From positions 1 to 41,479 of the forward strand of contig VFFD01000003.1 in assembly GCA_018882745.1 (NCBI GenBank): a DNA stretch of 41,479 nucleotides, written 5' to 3'. Source of the stretch: Candidatus Nanopelagicaceae bacterium. GTDB lineage: Bacteria > Actinomycetota > Actinomycetes > Nanopelagicales > Nanopelagicaceae. The translations under genes were made by a program, and so were the position numbers. Positions 15,749-23,052 of the stretch are shown here, piece by piece. Below the pieces are notes generated by a model. That model was not told the DNA's origin and made no database searches. It worked only from the letters and a program-made list of their open reading frames with translations. The stretch's first letter is position 1, and each line of letters starts with the position of its first letter.

Positions 15749-15822
15749 GGCGGGGTAGCTCAGCCTGGTAGAGCAAGCGGCTCATAATCGCTGTGTCGTG
15801 GGTTCAAATCCCGCCTCCGCTA
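15749..15822 (+). tRNA. metT: tRNA-Met (CAU), elongator type
   Basis: A 74-nt cloverleaf: acceptor GGCGGGG with CTCCGCT, D-arm GCTC/GAGC, anticodon loop CTCATAA, T-loop TTCAAAT, discriminator A. CCA happens to follow at 15823-15825. It resembles actinobacterial elongator tRNA-Met and lies 18 bases after thrT, as expected. The final 19 bases of the tRNA overlap the 3' end of the HEPN gene on the other strand. Confidence 0.93.
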
Positions 15823-16379
15823 CCAACTAATCGCGCGTTCAGGAGTAAATCCAGGACGCGCGATCTTTTTTCTACTTCACGTGCAAGTTCTGGGTCGAGT
15901 ATTGCGGTGAGTTCGCCGAGATAAGCGTGATCGCGGATGAGATTGCGGCTTGAAATTTCACGTTGATGCGCGATCAAATTGCGAAGCGCGAGTATTTCAT
16001 TGGCTCGAAGATGAAAATTCTCTCTCCCGTCGCATAAAGAATCCAGATTAAGATTCAGCCACACTTTTGTGAAATAACGTTTCGTGAGTAAGGCCACCCA
16101 GAAACTTAGTGGCAATAGAGTCCGTACCTGATACTTCAATTCATCGATATTTGAACGATTTAGGACTCTTTGTATTTGCAGGGATTCCCTCTTAGATAAC
16201 AGCCCAGGCTGGTTCCACCAATCTTGTCTCTTGTATCTCCTCTGTAATCTGGAATCGATGAAATCACGCAAAGTAACCTCAAAGAAGAAAATGTGTACCC
16301 AGAGTGCAGCAGCAATTTCCGAATAAATAAAAATTAAATGCCAAACTTTCTCCTCAAATAGGGATTTTCCTATGTCCAT
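15804..16379 (-). CDS. HEPN-domain Abi-like (Abi_2 type) protein, probable RNase toxin
   Basis: A 191-residue helical protein of the Abi_2-like type common in actinobacteria. It shows IYSEIAAALWVHIFFFEVTLRDFI near the N terminus, LLPLSFWVALLTKRYFTKVW in the middle, and LRANEILALRNLIAHQREI, with the HEPN catalytic motif R133-x4-H138, then a tail. HEPN proteins with this motif cleave RNA, often tRNA or mRNA, and AbiF-like members act as toxins controlled by a non-coding RNA. The ATG at 16379 is chosen because the longer frame (to 16550) only translates the RNA repeats. No ribosome site is visible. The stop codon lies inside metT on the other strand. Three structured repeats start 17 bases upstream of the ATG. 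Toxicity and target are inferred. Confidence 0.82.
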   Translation of the reverse strand: MDIGKSLFEEKVWHLIFIYSEIAAALWVHIFFFEVTLRDFIDSRLQRRYKRQDWWNQPGLLSKRESLQIQRVLNRSNIDELKYQVRTLLPLSFWVALLTKRYFTKVWLNLNLDSLCDGRENFHLRANEILALRNLIAHQREISSRNLIRDHAYLGELTAILDPELAREVEKRSRVLDLLLNARLVGSGGGI

Positions 16380-16395
16380 AGTAAAGTTTGCACTA

Positions 16396-16446
16396 GAGCC
16401 CCAGGTGAACTCGAGAAATCGTTTACCGCCTGGGGATAGATTTTTT
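16396..16446 (+). ncRNA. Tandem hairpin RNA unit 1
   Basis: Outer stem CCCCAG (16399-16404) pairs with CTGGGG (16430-16435). Next come GTGAA with TTTAC (16405-16409, 16422-16426), a CT bulge, and CGA/TCG capped by the GAAA tetraloop 16415-16418. Six T follow at 16441-16446, so the plus strand would end like an intrinsic terminator. A TAAAGT box at 16382-16387 could be its -10. This unit sits directly before the HEPN ATG, on the opposite strand. Shares the GAGCCCC start with units 2 and 3 but is the most divergent. Confidence 0.68.
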
Positions 16447-16487
16447 CTGTGGGAATCACCAGAAAAGATTTCAAATAGGTTTCTGTA

Positions 16488-16493
16488 TATAAT
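16488..16493 (+). promoter_or_regulatory. -10 box for RNA unit 2
   Basis: A consensus TATAAT ends eight bases before the GAGCCCC that opens unit 2, so the RNA would start at about 16500. No good -35 is seen 16-19 bases upstream. Confidence 0.55.
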
Positions 16494-16500
16494 TGTGAAT

Positions 16501-16552
16501 GAGCCCCGGACGGAATCAAGAGATTGGTTGACGCGCCGGGGCGATCTCATTT
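16501..16552 (+). ncRNA. Tandem hairpin RNA unit 2
   Basis: Outer stem GCCCCGG (16503-16509) pairs perfectly with CCGGGGC (16536-16542). The internal loop is ACGG on the left (16510-16513) and GACGCG on the right (16530-16535). Inner stem AATCAA with TTGGTT (16514-16519, 16524-16529, one G-U) is capped by GAGA (16520-16523), a GNRA tetraloop. The 3' end is less U-rich than the other units (GATCTCATTT). Same architecture as unit 3 with different inner-stem bases, that is, compensatory change. Confidence 0.72.
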
Positions 16553-16557
16553 AGTAT
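16528..16557 (+). promoter_or_regulatory. Promoter for RNA unit 3
   Basis: TTGACG (16528-16533), an 18-base spacer, then TAGTAT (16552-16557), ending eight bases before the GAGCCCC of unit 3. The -35 lies within the 3' half of unit 2, so the two units are tightly nested. Confidence 0.6.
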
Positions 16558-16565
16558 TTCGTGTA

Positions 16566-16616
16566 GAGCCCCGGACGGAGTTACGAAAGTAACTAGCGCG
16601 CTGGGGATGTCTTTTT
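16566..16616 (+). ncRNA. Tandem hairpin RNA unit 3
   Basis: Outer stem CCCCGG (16569-16574) pairs with CTGGGG (16601-16606, one G-U). The internal loop is ACGG on the left (16575-16578) and AGCGCG on the right (16595-16600). A perfect inner stem AGTTAC/GTAACT (16579-16584, 16589-16594) is capped by GAAA (16585-16588). Five T follow at 16612-16616. Together with its own -35/-10 this predicts a stable RNA of about 50 nt on the plus strand. Confidence 0.75.
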
Positions 16617-16646
16617 CTCCTCTGTATGCGGGAAAAACCTTCCTTT

Positions 16647-16675
16647 TTGCCACATCCACGCAGGCTGGGTATTCT
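16647..16675 (+). promoter_or_regulatory. rpmG promoter
   Basis: TTGCCA (16647-16652), a 17-base spacer and TATTCT (16670-16675), 45 bases upstream of the rpmG ATG. It shows that rpmG has its own promoter after the inserted RNA array and does not need read-through from metT. Confidence 0.65.
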
Positions 16676-16720
16676 CACGCCCCTGTTCATAAGTAATAGG
16701 TAAAGAAATAAGGAGTCACC

Positions 16721-16891
16721 ATGGCCAGCAAGAGCGCGGATGTCCGCCCAAAGATCACTATGGCGTGCGTTGACTGCAAAGAACGTAATTACATCACCAA
16801 GAAGAACCGCCGCAACGATCCAGATCGCATGGAGCTCAAGAAGTACTGCCCACGTTGCAAGGCATCAACTCTTCACCGCGAAACTCGTTAA
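16721..16891 (+). CDS. rpmG: 50S ribosomal protein L33
   Basis: A 56-residue L33 of the zinc-binding type: CVDC (Cys16, Cys19) and CPRC (Cys43, Cys46) form the ribbon, with [22 protein letters not shown] between, as in all L33. It sits on the large subunit near the E site. AAGGAG lies six bases upstream of the ATG. Its place between metT and the secE region is conserved in actinobacteria. Zinc dependence means it could be replaced by a cysteine-free paralogue under zinc shortage, but none is in the window. Confidence 0.97.
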   Translation: MASKSADVRPKITMACVDCKERNYITKKNRRNDPDRMELKKYCPRCKASTLHRETR

Positions 16892-16904
16892 TTAAGAGCC
16901 AGCT

Positions 16905-17585
16905 ATGGCTGGATCAATTCGCATCTGTCTCATCGCAGATAATTTCTTAGAAGATTTTGCGCAATGCGTCGCATCTATTCGCGCACACACCCAAACTCCG
17001 ATTTCCATATTCGCATCCGGAAAAGAGAATCAATCTGTTGAGGCGATGTTCCCTGATGAGAGCGTGACGTGGCAGAAAAACAAATTAGGGTGGGGACATT
17101 CGGTCAATCACTTCTTAAATACCGTGACTGAAAAGTATGTGGTGATTATGGATCCCTCTACGAATTTCACTGGTGATGCGATTACGCCAGTTCTGGAGAA
17201 ATTGGATGAGGGATACCAAGGCGTCGGATGGCGTGGTGGTTTGATGAATATCGAAGATGAGTGGCGCAGCGTTGATGATCGCGGCGAAGGTGAAGTCGAT
17301 GTGCTCTTTAGTTATTTTTTTGCGATGGATCGGGAGTTTGCGTTGAAAGCAGGGGGAGCAAACCCTTCAGCGACGTATTATCGAAATGCAGATATTGAGA
17401 TGTCACTTGCGCTGCGCGCAGCAGGTGGAAAGTTATGGCAGATGGAATTGCCGTTAATTCAGGGGCGTCATCACGGGTATCACGATGTGGATCCGGATTA
17501 CCGTGAGAAGAATTCCAAGAAGAATTATGGGCGGATTCTCGAGAAGTATCGCGGGCGTACAGACATCTTGAGTGCGCGGAGATAA
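16905..17585 (+). CDS. GT2-like glycosyltransferase
   Basis: A 226-residue cytosolic protein with a short GT-A fold: IRICLIADNFLEDFAQCVASIRAHT, a variable region, then the nucleotide-binding strand VVIMDPSTNF in place of the usual DxD, and late FFAMDREFALKAGG and YYRNADIEMSLALRAAGG, a pattern found in family 2 glycosyltransferases, ending with a HHGYHDVDPDYR block. Donor and acceptor are unknown. It has no membrane segment. It lies 13 bases after rpmG and nine bases before murB, so it may share their transcript; a role in envelope sugar transfer would fit murB but is only inferred. Confidence 0.78.
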   Translation: MAGSIRICLIADNFLEDFAQCVASIRAHTQTPISIFASGKENQSVEAMFPDESVTWQKNKLGWGHSVNHFLNTVTEKYVVIMDPSTNFTGDAITPVLEKLDEGYQGVGWRGGLMNIEDEWRSVDDRGEGEVDVLFSYFFAMDREFALKAGGANPSATYYRNADIEMSLALRAAGGKLWQMELPLIQGRHHGYHDVDPDYREKNSKKNYGRILEKYRGRTDILSARR

Positions 17586-17594
17586 CCTTTACTT

Positions 17595-18620
17595 ATGAGC
17601 GAATTGCTTTCGAATCACACCAGCCTTCATATTGGTGGGCCGGCGAAGACATTCGTGCGCGCAACTACCGAAGAAGAATTAGTAAATGCAGTAAAAGCTG
17701 CCGATGCAGCGGGTGAAGAAGTCTTGATTATGGGCGGCGGATCTAATGTTTTGGTGGCTGACTCGGGCTTTGCGGGAACAGTGATTCACGTGGAGACCAA
17801 GGGAAATTCGTATCACGTGGATGCATGCAGCGGGGGAATGATCACCGTTGCTGCGGGCGAAGATTGGGATGGATTTGTTGCGTGGATTTTGGACAAAGGT
17901 TTTGCTGGACTTGAGACGATGTCAGGAATTCCCGGAACTGTGGGCGGTGCGCCAATTCAAAACATCGGTGCATATGGCCATGAAGTTTCAGAAGTAATTG
18001 CGCGAGTGCGAACATGGGATCGCAAGGCGGGAGCGTATAAGACTTTCTCTAATTCAGAATGCGAGTTCTCATATCGGTCATCGGTATTTAAGAAGAATCC
18101 TGGGCGTTATGTGATTATTGATGTGACCTTTCAATTACGAAATGGTGAGATGAGTCTGCCGATTACATATAAAGAGTTAGCAAGTTATCTGGGTGTGGAG
18201 CTCGAAGCGCGGGCTTTAGTAAGCGATGTTCGCAAAGCGGTCTTGGCGCTTCGTGCAGCCAAAGGTATGTTGTTGGATTCCAACGATCACGATACGTGGT
18301 CAGCGGGATCATTCTTTGTTAATCCAATTTTGAGCGCAGAAGCTGCAGCAAAATTACCGGCCGATGCACCGCGATGGATACAAGAGGATGGTCGAGTTAA
18401 AACGTCGGCTGCATGGCTAATGGAGCACGCGGGAGTGAAGAAAGGCCAGATTCATAATGGCGCTGGTGTATCAAGTAAACATGTGCTTGCTTTAGTGAAT
18501 ACTGGAAGTGCGACAGCAGCGGATATTGTCGATATGGCGCGGTTAGCTCGTAGCGCAGTGAAAGTTAAATTTGGAATTGTCTTAGAACCAGAAGTTCAAT
18601 TTGTTGGGTTGAGTTTATGA
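17595..18620 (+). CDS. murB: UDP-N-acetylenolpyruvoylglucosamine reductase
   Basis: A 341-residue FAD enzyme that makes UDP-MurNAc, using NADPH, in peptidoglycan synthesis. The N-terminal FAD domain starts NHTSLHIGGPAKTFVRAT, followed by VLIMGGGSNVLVADSGF and the core GLETMSGIPGTVGGAPIQNIGAYGHEVSEVI. Substrate-side blocks SYRSSVFKK and SAGSFFVNPIL (with the catalytic serine) follow, plus the type I MurB C-terminal loop. TAACCT is six bases upstream of the ATG and includes the stop of the upstream glycosyltransferase gene. murB near rpmG, secE and nusG is the usual actinobacterial order. It overlaps the CopC gene by four bases (ATGA). Confidence 0.97.
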   Translation: MSELLSNHTSLHIGGPAKTFVRATTEEELVNAVKAADAAGEEVLIMGGGSNVLVADSGFAGTVIHVETKGNSYHVDACSGGMITVAAGEDWDGFVAWILDKGFAGLETMSGIPGTVGGAPIQNIGAYGHEVSEVIARVRTWDRKAGAYKTFSNSECEFSYRSSVFKKNPGRYVIIDVTFQLRNGEMSLPITYKELASYLGVELEARALVSDVRKAVLALRAAKGMLLDSNDHDTWSAGSFFVNPILSAEAAAKLPADAPRWIQEDGRVKTSAAWLMEHAGVKKGQIHNGAGVSSKHVLALVNTGSATAADIVDMARLARSAVKVKFGIVLEPEVQFVGLSL

Positions 18621-19105
18621 AGAGATTAATTGCGTTGACGTTACTTTTGATGGCATCTGCTTTTCCAGTAAATGCCCACAGCACTTTGGTGAGCTCTAAC
18701 CCTGCTGCAGGTTCCACGGTCGTTGATTTTCCAATGGAAGTAACGCTGACATTCAATGAAGAGTTGTTGAAGGTCGGTCAAGAGAATCCAAATAAAGTGG
18801 AAGTTTTTGATGAATCAGGAGCTTTAGTTTCAGGAGTATCTCTTTTATCGGGTGCGAGTATTGCAGCGCCTGTGGGAATCAATGGCAACGGTGCATATAC
18901 GGTGAAGTATCGCGTGGTCTCAAAAGATGGCCATGTGGTGGAAGATGAATATCAATTTAACGTGGAGTCACCGATTGCAATTGCAACGCCGATTTCTGCG
19001 CCGATTGAGCCAGCTGAAGAAGGATCGAATTTATTGGTGCGAGGACTTGGATTTGTAGCTATGGCGCTGGCGGGATTTATCTTGCTTCGGAGAGCAAAGT
19101 CTTGA
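18617..19105 (+). CDS. CopC-domain copper-binding protein
   Basis: A 162-residue exported protein with a signal peptide ([17 protein letters not shown]) that would leave His21 as the first mature residue, the N-terminal copper ligand of CopC. The domain shows [30 protein letters not shown], then KVEVFDESG, and [19 protein letters not shown], which supplies a second His and an acidic ligand. A Pro/Ala linker and a C-terminal membrane helix ([18 protein letters not shown]) follow, so it is probably anchored on the outside. Role: copper binding or delivery across the envelope. Coupled to murB by overlap; converges on the aminotransferase gene, with 29 shared bases. Confidence 0.93.
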   Translation: MKRLIALTLLLMASAFPVNAHSTLVSSNPAAGSTVVDFPMEVTLTFNEELLKVGQENPNKVEVFDESGALVSGVSLLSGASIAAPVGINGNGAYTVKYRVVSKDGHVVEDEYQFNVESPIAIATPISAPIEPAEEGSNLLVRGLGFVAMALAGFILLRRAKS

Positions 19106-20282
19106 TGCGCGTTACGCCCTCGATGATGTCTTCATCAGAAGTCGCGTAGGAAAGACGTAGGTATCCAGAAGGCCCGAAAGCTTCACCGGGAACTACTGCG
19201 ACTTCCGCTTCTTCAAGTATGAGCGAAGCAAGTTCAGCAGAAGTACTTGGACGACGGCCACGAATTTCCTTGTTAAGAACACCTTTAACAGACGGATAAA
19301 CATAGAAAGCTCCTGTGGGGGTTGGGCATTCAACGCCGGGGATTTCGTTGAGCATTTTCACTATTAACTTACGGCGGCGATCAAAGGCTTCGCCCATTTT
19401 CTTAACTGCAGAGAGATCATTGTTGAGCGCAGCGATGGCGGCGCGCTGTGCGACGTTAGAGACGTTGGAAGTTAAGTGAGATTGCAAGTTTGTGGCGGCC
19501 TTGATGACATCTTTCGGTCCGATCATCCAACCCACACGCCAACCTGTCATGGCATATGTTTTTGCAACGCCGTTAAGGATGATGGTCTTATCTGCCATAC
19601 CTGGAACAAGAACAGGAAGTGATGGAGCAGTAGCGCCGTCATAGAGAAGGTGTTCGTAAATTTCATCGGTGATAACCCAGATATCGTTCTTAAGCGCCCA
19701 CTCGCCGATTGCTTTGACTTGTTCTGGAGAATAAACCGAACCAGTTGGGTTTGATGGAGAGCAGAAGAGAATCGCTTTAGTTTTAGGAGTGCGCGCTTTT
19801 TCAAGTTGCTCGACAGTGACCATGTAATTCTGAGTTTCATCAGCAAAGACTTCGACAGCTTTTCCACCTGCGAGTTTGATGCATTCTGGATACGTGGTCC
19901 AGAAAGGTGAGGGGAGAATTACTTCATCATCTTTATCAACGATGGTGGCGAATGCTTGGTAGACCGCTTGCTTTCCACCGTTAGTGACAAGAACTTGATC
20001 GGCAGTAATGTCGTAATTTGAATCGCGCTTAGTTTTCTTCACAATTGCTTCGCGTAATTCTGGAAGACCTGGTGTTGGCGAATAGCGATGGTTTGCGACA
20101 ACTTTTGTTGCGGCTGCGGCGGCTTCAACGATGTAATCCGGAGTTGGAAAATCTGGTTCGCCGGCGCCAAAACCAATAACGGGACGGCCAGCTGCTTTGA
20201 GGGCCTTCGCCTTTGCATCGACAGCCAAGGTCGCCGACTCGGCGATAGCGGCGATTCGTGCGGAAATACGCGGTTTGGTCAC
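19077..20282 (-). CDS. Aspartate aminotransferase, class I, type 1b
   Basis: A 401-residue PLP aminotransferase. Motifs in order are [17 protein letters not shown] near the N terminus, [41 protein letters not shown], with the Asp that binds the PLP ring nitrogen, and [18 protein letters not shown], with the lysine that forms the aldimine, then [11 protein letters not shown] and [12 protein letters not shown] with the substrate-carboxylate arginine. It interconverts aspartate/2-oxoglutarate and oxaloacetate/glutamate; type 1b members may also accept prephenate. GTG start at 20282. The last codons overlap the copC gene on the other strand. The same enzyme is found in this location in other actinobacteria. 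Confidence 0.94.
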   Translation of the reverse strand: MTKPRISARIAAIAESATLAVDAKAKALKAAGRPVIGFGAGEPDFPTPDYIVEAAAAATKVVANHRYSPTPGLPELREAIVKKTKRDSNYDITADQVLVTNGGKQAVYQAFATIVDKDDEVILPSPFWTTYPECIKLAGGKAVEVFADETQNYMVTVEQLEKARTPKTKAILFCSPSNPTGSVYSPEQVKAIGEWALKNDIWVITDEIYEHLLYDGATAPSLPVLVPGMADKTIILNGVAKTYAMTGWRVGWMIGPKDVIKAATNLQSHLTSNVSNVAQRAAIAALNNDLSAVKKMGEAFDRRRKLIVKMLNEIPGVECPTPTGAFYVYPSVKGVLNKEIRGRRPSTSAELASLILEEAEVAVVPGEAFGPSGYLRLSYATSDEDIIEGVTRIKTLLSEAR

Positions 20283-20368
20283 GGGCGGGAGTCTTCCATA
20301 AGCGGGCTTGAGCGCGAGTTAGACCTTGAGGGGGTCCCTCACCTACACTTCCTCCTCCTGGCGCTTGC

Positions 20369-20397
20369 TTGATCGGGTAATAAAAAAATCTGATTAT
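20369..20397 (+). promoter_or_regulatory. Candidate promoter for tRNA-Trp/secE
   Basis: TTGATC (20369-20374), a 17-base spacer including an A-run, then GATTAT (20392-20397), 57 bases before the tRNA-Trp gene. A short CATGC-TTTT-GCATG hairpin lies between. Only a moderate match to consensus. Confidence 0.4.
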
Positions 20398-20453
20398 GAA
20401 AAGTCCATGCTTTTGCATGTCTTCTTAACGGAAGAGATGTTGATGCGCCTCGA

Positions 20454-20527
20454 AGGGCAGTAGCTCAACTGGCCAGAGTTCCGGTCTCCAAAACCGGCGG
20501 TTGGGGGTTCAAGTCCCTCCTGCCCTG
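20454..20527 (+). tRNA. trpT: tRNA-Trp (CCA)
   Basis: A 74-nt cloverleaf: acceptor AGGGCAG with CTGCCCT, anticodon stem CCGGT/ACCGG with loop CTCCAAA (anticodon CCA), T-loop TTCAAGT, discriminator G (the Trp identity base). No encoded CCA. It lies 33 bases before secE, the conserved trpT-secE-nusG arrangement. Confidence 0.96.
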
Positions 20528-20560
20528 CGCAGTTGTTAGTACGAGACGAAAGGAAGAGAG

Positions 20561-20782
20561 ATGAGTGAAGACTCAGAGAGCAAAGAGTTAGGTTTCTTTG
20601 CGCGCATTGCTCTTTTCTATCGCCAAGTTATCAATGAACTCCGCAAAGTTGTGTGGCCATCACGAAACATGTTGACCACATACACGGGAGTGGTTTTTGT
20701 GTTCGTGTCCTTCGTCATCGCAGTGGTTTCACTCTTTGATCTTGGTCTAACAAAACTAGTCTTTTTCGTATTCGGTGAGTAA
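20561..20782 (+). CDS. secE: Preprotein translocase subunit SecE
   Basis: A 73-residue single-span SecE, the short bacterial type. The cytosolic amphipathic helix ([23 protein letters not shown]) is followed by [32 protein letters not shown], the transmembrane helix that clamps SecY. WPS is the family signature. It is essential for protein export. Preceded by AGGAAGAG; nusG begins 11 bases after its stop. Confidence 0.97.
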   Translation: MSEDSESKELGFFARIALFYRQVINELRKVVWPSRNMLTTYTGVVFVFVSFVIAVVSLFDLGLTKLVFFVFGE

Positions 20783-20793
20783 GTAAAGGAGGG

Positions 20794-21474
20794 ATGATGA
20801 GCGAAGAGCAATTAGTAGCGGCTGCTGAAGAAGCGGTGGTTGTTGCAGATGTTGATACTGATATTGAACTTGAAGAGGAAGAAGTTCAAGAGCAGGTATC
20901 CCCTGAAGTTGCTGCATTCCGTGCGGATCTCGCAGCCCAGTCAGGCGATTGGTACGTCGTCCATTCATACGCCGGATTTGAAAAGCGCGTGAAGGGAAAC
21001 CTTCTCCAGCGCATTCAGTCACTTCACATGGAGGATTACATCTTCCAGATCGAAGTACCTGAAGAAGAAGTAACAGAAATCAAGAATGGTCAGCGCAAGC
21101 AAGTAAAGCGCAATGTTTATCCTGGCTATGTTCTTGTCCGCATGGATCTCACCGATGAATCATGGTCATGCGTGCGTAATACCCCTGGTGTTACTGGCTT
21201 CGTAGGAAACTCACATCACCCAAGCCCACTTCCACTTTCGGAAGCAGAGAAGATGTTGATGCCACGCGAGCTCAAGAAGACGATGAAGCCTGACGTTAAA
21301 GTCGTGGATTTCTCAGTCGGCGAATCCGTCACCGTTATGGATGGCCCATTCGCAACCTTGCCGGCCACAATCTCTGAAATCATGCCAGAGCAAGCAAAAC
21401 TCAAGGTTCTCGTTTCGATCTTTGGTCGCGAGACCCCTGTTGAACTTTCATTCCACCAGGTACAGAAGATCTAA
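20794..21474 (+). CDS. nusG: Transcription termination/antitermination protein NusG
   Basis: A 226-residue NusG. Residues 1-45 are an acidic, Val/Glu-rich extension found in actinobacterial NusG. The NGN domain begins [23 protein letters not shown] and includes [16 protein letters not shown], and the KOW domain is near [23 protein letters not shown], ending [24 protein letters not shown]. NusG binds RNA polymerase across the cleft and links it to Rho or the ribosome. There are two adjacent ATGs (20794, 20797). The second is the better spaced from GGAGG (20788-20792). rplK follows after 35 bases in the same operon. Confidence 0.97.
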   Translation: MMSEEQLVAAAEEAVVVADVDTDIELEEEEVQEQVSPEVAAFRADLAAQSGDWYVVHSYAGFEKRVKGNLLQRIQSLHMEDYIFQIEVPEEEVTEIKNGQRKQVKRNVYPGYVLVRMDLTDESWSCVRNTPGVTGFVGNSHHPSPLPLSEAEKMLMPRELKKTMKPDVKVVDFSVGESVTVMDGPFATLPATISEIMPEQAKLKVLVSIFGRETPVELSFHQVQKI

Positions 21475-21509
21475 GAAGATTTAATAAAGAGGAAAACAAG
21501 GAGACGAAC

Positions 21510-21938
21510 ATGGCACCGAAGAAGAAGGTCCAAGCACTTATCAAGCTGCAGATCCAGGCAGGCGCTGCAACACCAGCTCCACCAGTTGGTCCTGCTCTTG
21601 GTCAGCATGGTGTCAACATCATGGACTTCGTTAAGCAGTACAACGCTGCTACCGAAAAGCAAAAAGGTGAGATCGTCCCAGTTGAAATTACTGTTTATGA
21701 AGATCGTTCATTCACCTTCATCACCAAGACTCCTCCAGCATCACGTTTGCTCTTGAAGGCAGCAGGACTTGAAAAGGGTTCTTCTGTTCCTCACAAGGAC
21801 AAAGTTGGATCTGTTACCTGGAAGCAGTGTGAAGAGATTGCAACGTTAAAGAAAGATGACCTCAACGCAAACGATGTAGAAGCTGGCGCAAAGATCATCG
21901 CTGGAACTGCACGTTCGATGGGAATCGTTGTTAAGTAG
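21510..21938 (+). CDS. rplK: 50S ribosomal protein L11
   Basis: A 142-residue L11. The N-terminal domain carries the conserved proline run [17 protein letters not shown], the thiostrepton-binding region, and the C-terminal RNA-binding domain ends [20 protein letters not shown] and [11 protein letters not shown]. It forms the GTPase-associated centre on the 23S rRNA with L10 and L12. AAGGAG precedes the ATG by six bases. Confidence 0.98.
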   Translation: MAPKKKVQALIKLQIQAGAATPAPPVGPALGQHGVNIMDFVKQYNAATEKQKGEIVPVEITVYEDRSFTFITKTPPASRLLLKAAGLEKGSSVPHKDKVGSVTWKQCEEIATLKKDDLNANDVEAGAKIIAGTARSMGIVVK

Positions 21939-21972
21939 TACAAGCAAAAAAACTAAATAAAAAAGGAAAGTC

Positions 21973-22004
21973 GTGGGAGGACCTCGCTGGTCCGCTATCA
22001 CCAC
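21973..22004 (+). promoter_or_regulatory. Candidate L1 autoregulatory mRNA site
   Basis: In the spacer between rplK and rplA, GTGG (21973-21976) pairs with CCAC (22001-22004), and GGACC (21979-21983) with GGTCC (21989-21993). The two stems are separated by an asymmetric internal loop (GA against GCTATCA). L1 is known to bind such two-helix, asymmetric-loop elements in 23S rRNA and in its own mRNA. Placement just before rplA suggests feedback control of L1. It is not validated here. Confidence 0.5.
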
Positions 22005-22055
22005 TACTTCCACACTAACCACGCGGAAATCCGAGTGGAGAAGAGAGAAGAAGAA

Positions 22056-22766
22056 ATGAAGCGCAGTAAGAAATACACAGCCGCGGCTGCAAAGATCAAC
22101 GTAGACCAGCTCTACACACCTCTTTCAGGTATGAAGCTGGTAAAAGATACAAACGTAACCAAGTACGACGCATCCGTTGAAGTTTCCATGGTGCTCGGCG
22201 TTGATCCAAAGAAAGCTGATCAAGCTGTTCGCTCTGTTGTTAACTTGCCACACGGAACCGGTAAAACAGCACGCGTCTTGGTATTTGCAAATGGTGCAAA
22301 AGCTGATGAAGCTCGCGCCGCAGGTGCCGACATTGTCGGTGGCGATGAACTTATTGAAGAAGTAAATGGTGGACGTCTTGATTACGACGCCGTCGTTGCA
22401 ACTCCAGATTTGATGGGCAAGGTCGGTCGTCTTGGAAAGGTTCTCGGTCCACGCGGATTGATGCCAAACCCAAAGACCGGAACTGTTACAACGGATGTCG
22501 CTAAGGCTGTTACCGATATCAAGGGTGGAAAGATCGAATTCCGCGTTGATAAGGATTGCAACCTTCACTTCATCATCGGTAAGTCATCTTTCACCGCAGA
22601 ACAACTTGCAGATAACTACGCAGCGGCTTTTGACGAAGTTCTTCGTGCCAAGCCTGCGTCATCTAAGGGCCGTTACATTCGCAAAGCGGTTGTATCAACA
22701 ACGATGGGACCTGGCGTTCCACTTGATACGAACTACGCTCGCGAAGGCGGACCAATCATTCAGTAG
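22056..22766 (+). CDS. rplA: 50S ribosomal protein L1
   Basis: A 236-residue L1. Conserved blocks are [17 protein letters not shown], then [32 protein letters not shown], and [22 protein letters not shown]. It binds the mobile stalk of 23S rRNA near the E site. The start is the ATG at 22056; an in-frame GTG (22035) would add only EKREEEE-like purine-rich residues that are part of the ribosome-binding leader. A terminator follows after 18 bases. Confidence 0.97.
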   Translation: MKRSKKYTAAAAKINVDQLYTPLSGMKLVKDTNVTKYDASVEVSMVLGVDPKKADQAVRSVVNLPHGTGKTARVLVFANGAKADEARAAGADIVGGDELIEEVNGGRLDYDAVVATPDLMGKVGRLGKVLGPRGLMPNPKTGTVTTDVAKAVTDIKGGKIEFRVDKDCNLHFIIGKSSFTAEQLADNYAAAFDEVLRAKPASSKGRYIRKAVVSTTMGPGVPLDTNYAREGGPIIQ

Positions 22767-22784
22767 TTAAGTTTTACAACACTA

Positions 22785-22815
22785 ACCCCGTCGCATCACC
22801 GCGGCGGGGTTTTTC
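22785..22815 (+). terminator. Intrinsic terminator of the secE-rplA operon
   Basis: ACCCCGTCGC (22785-22794), loop ATCACC, GCGGCGGGGT (22801-22810), a 10-bp stem with one G-U pair, then five T. Confidence 0.88.
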
Positions 22816-22819
22816 TTTG

Positions 22820-22979
22820 TATACTGTGAGTAGTTAGATTTTTTCTATAAGAGAATCTTTTTAACAAATTCTGTGTAAGACTTCTCCCACACGAGTTGGT
22901 TTGACTCTCTTCAAACCTGGTATCGGCTGCGAAGCGATATTGAAGTGGCTCCGAGTGTTTCGGGGCCATTTCTTTTTCC
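22820..22979 (+). ncRNA. Possible small RNA between rplA and tRNA-Gln
   Basis: The stretch holds no gene. It has a TATACT -10-like box (22820-22825, no clear -35), then a 7-bp perfect hairpin GGTTTGA/TCAAACC (22898-22917) and a terminator: TGGCTCCGA (22946-22954), loop GTGTT, TCGGGGCCA (22960-22968, one G-U) and a T-rich tract. A transcript of about 150 nt is therefore plausible. It could also be a leader that ends before tRNA-Gln. There is no evidence of expression. Confidence 0.35.
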
Positions 22980-23052
22980 TCAACGTAACTTCTCCACAAA
23001 AAAGCTCGTGAGTCGAAATCACACTTCTTATTCCATTGATTATTTGCCGCGT

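Noticed and set aside
16380-16550. N-terminal extension of the HEPN protein
   Set aside because: It only translates the antisense of RNA units 1 and 2 and does not resemble the family; the ATG at 16379 gives the expected N terminus.
16396-16616. CRISPR-like repeats
   Set aside because: Only three units, uneven spacing (105 and 65 bases), inner parts differ by compensatory changes, and no cas genes.
16396-16616. Three ordinary terminators
   Set aside because: No plus-strand gene ends here, unit 2 lacks a U-run, and the shared internal loop and GNRA loops exceed what a terminator needs. Not fully excluded.
15749-16720. Attachment-site duplication around the HEPN insertion
   Set aside because: No copy of the metT 3' sequence was found on the far side.
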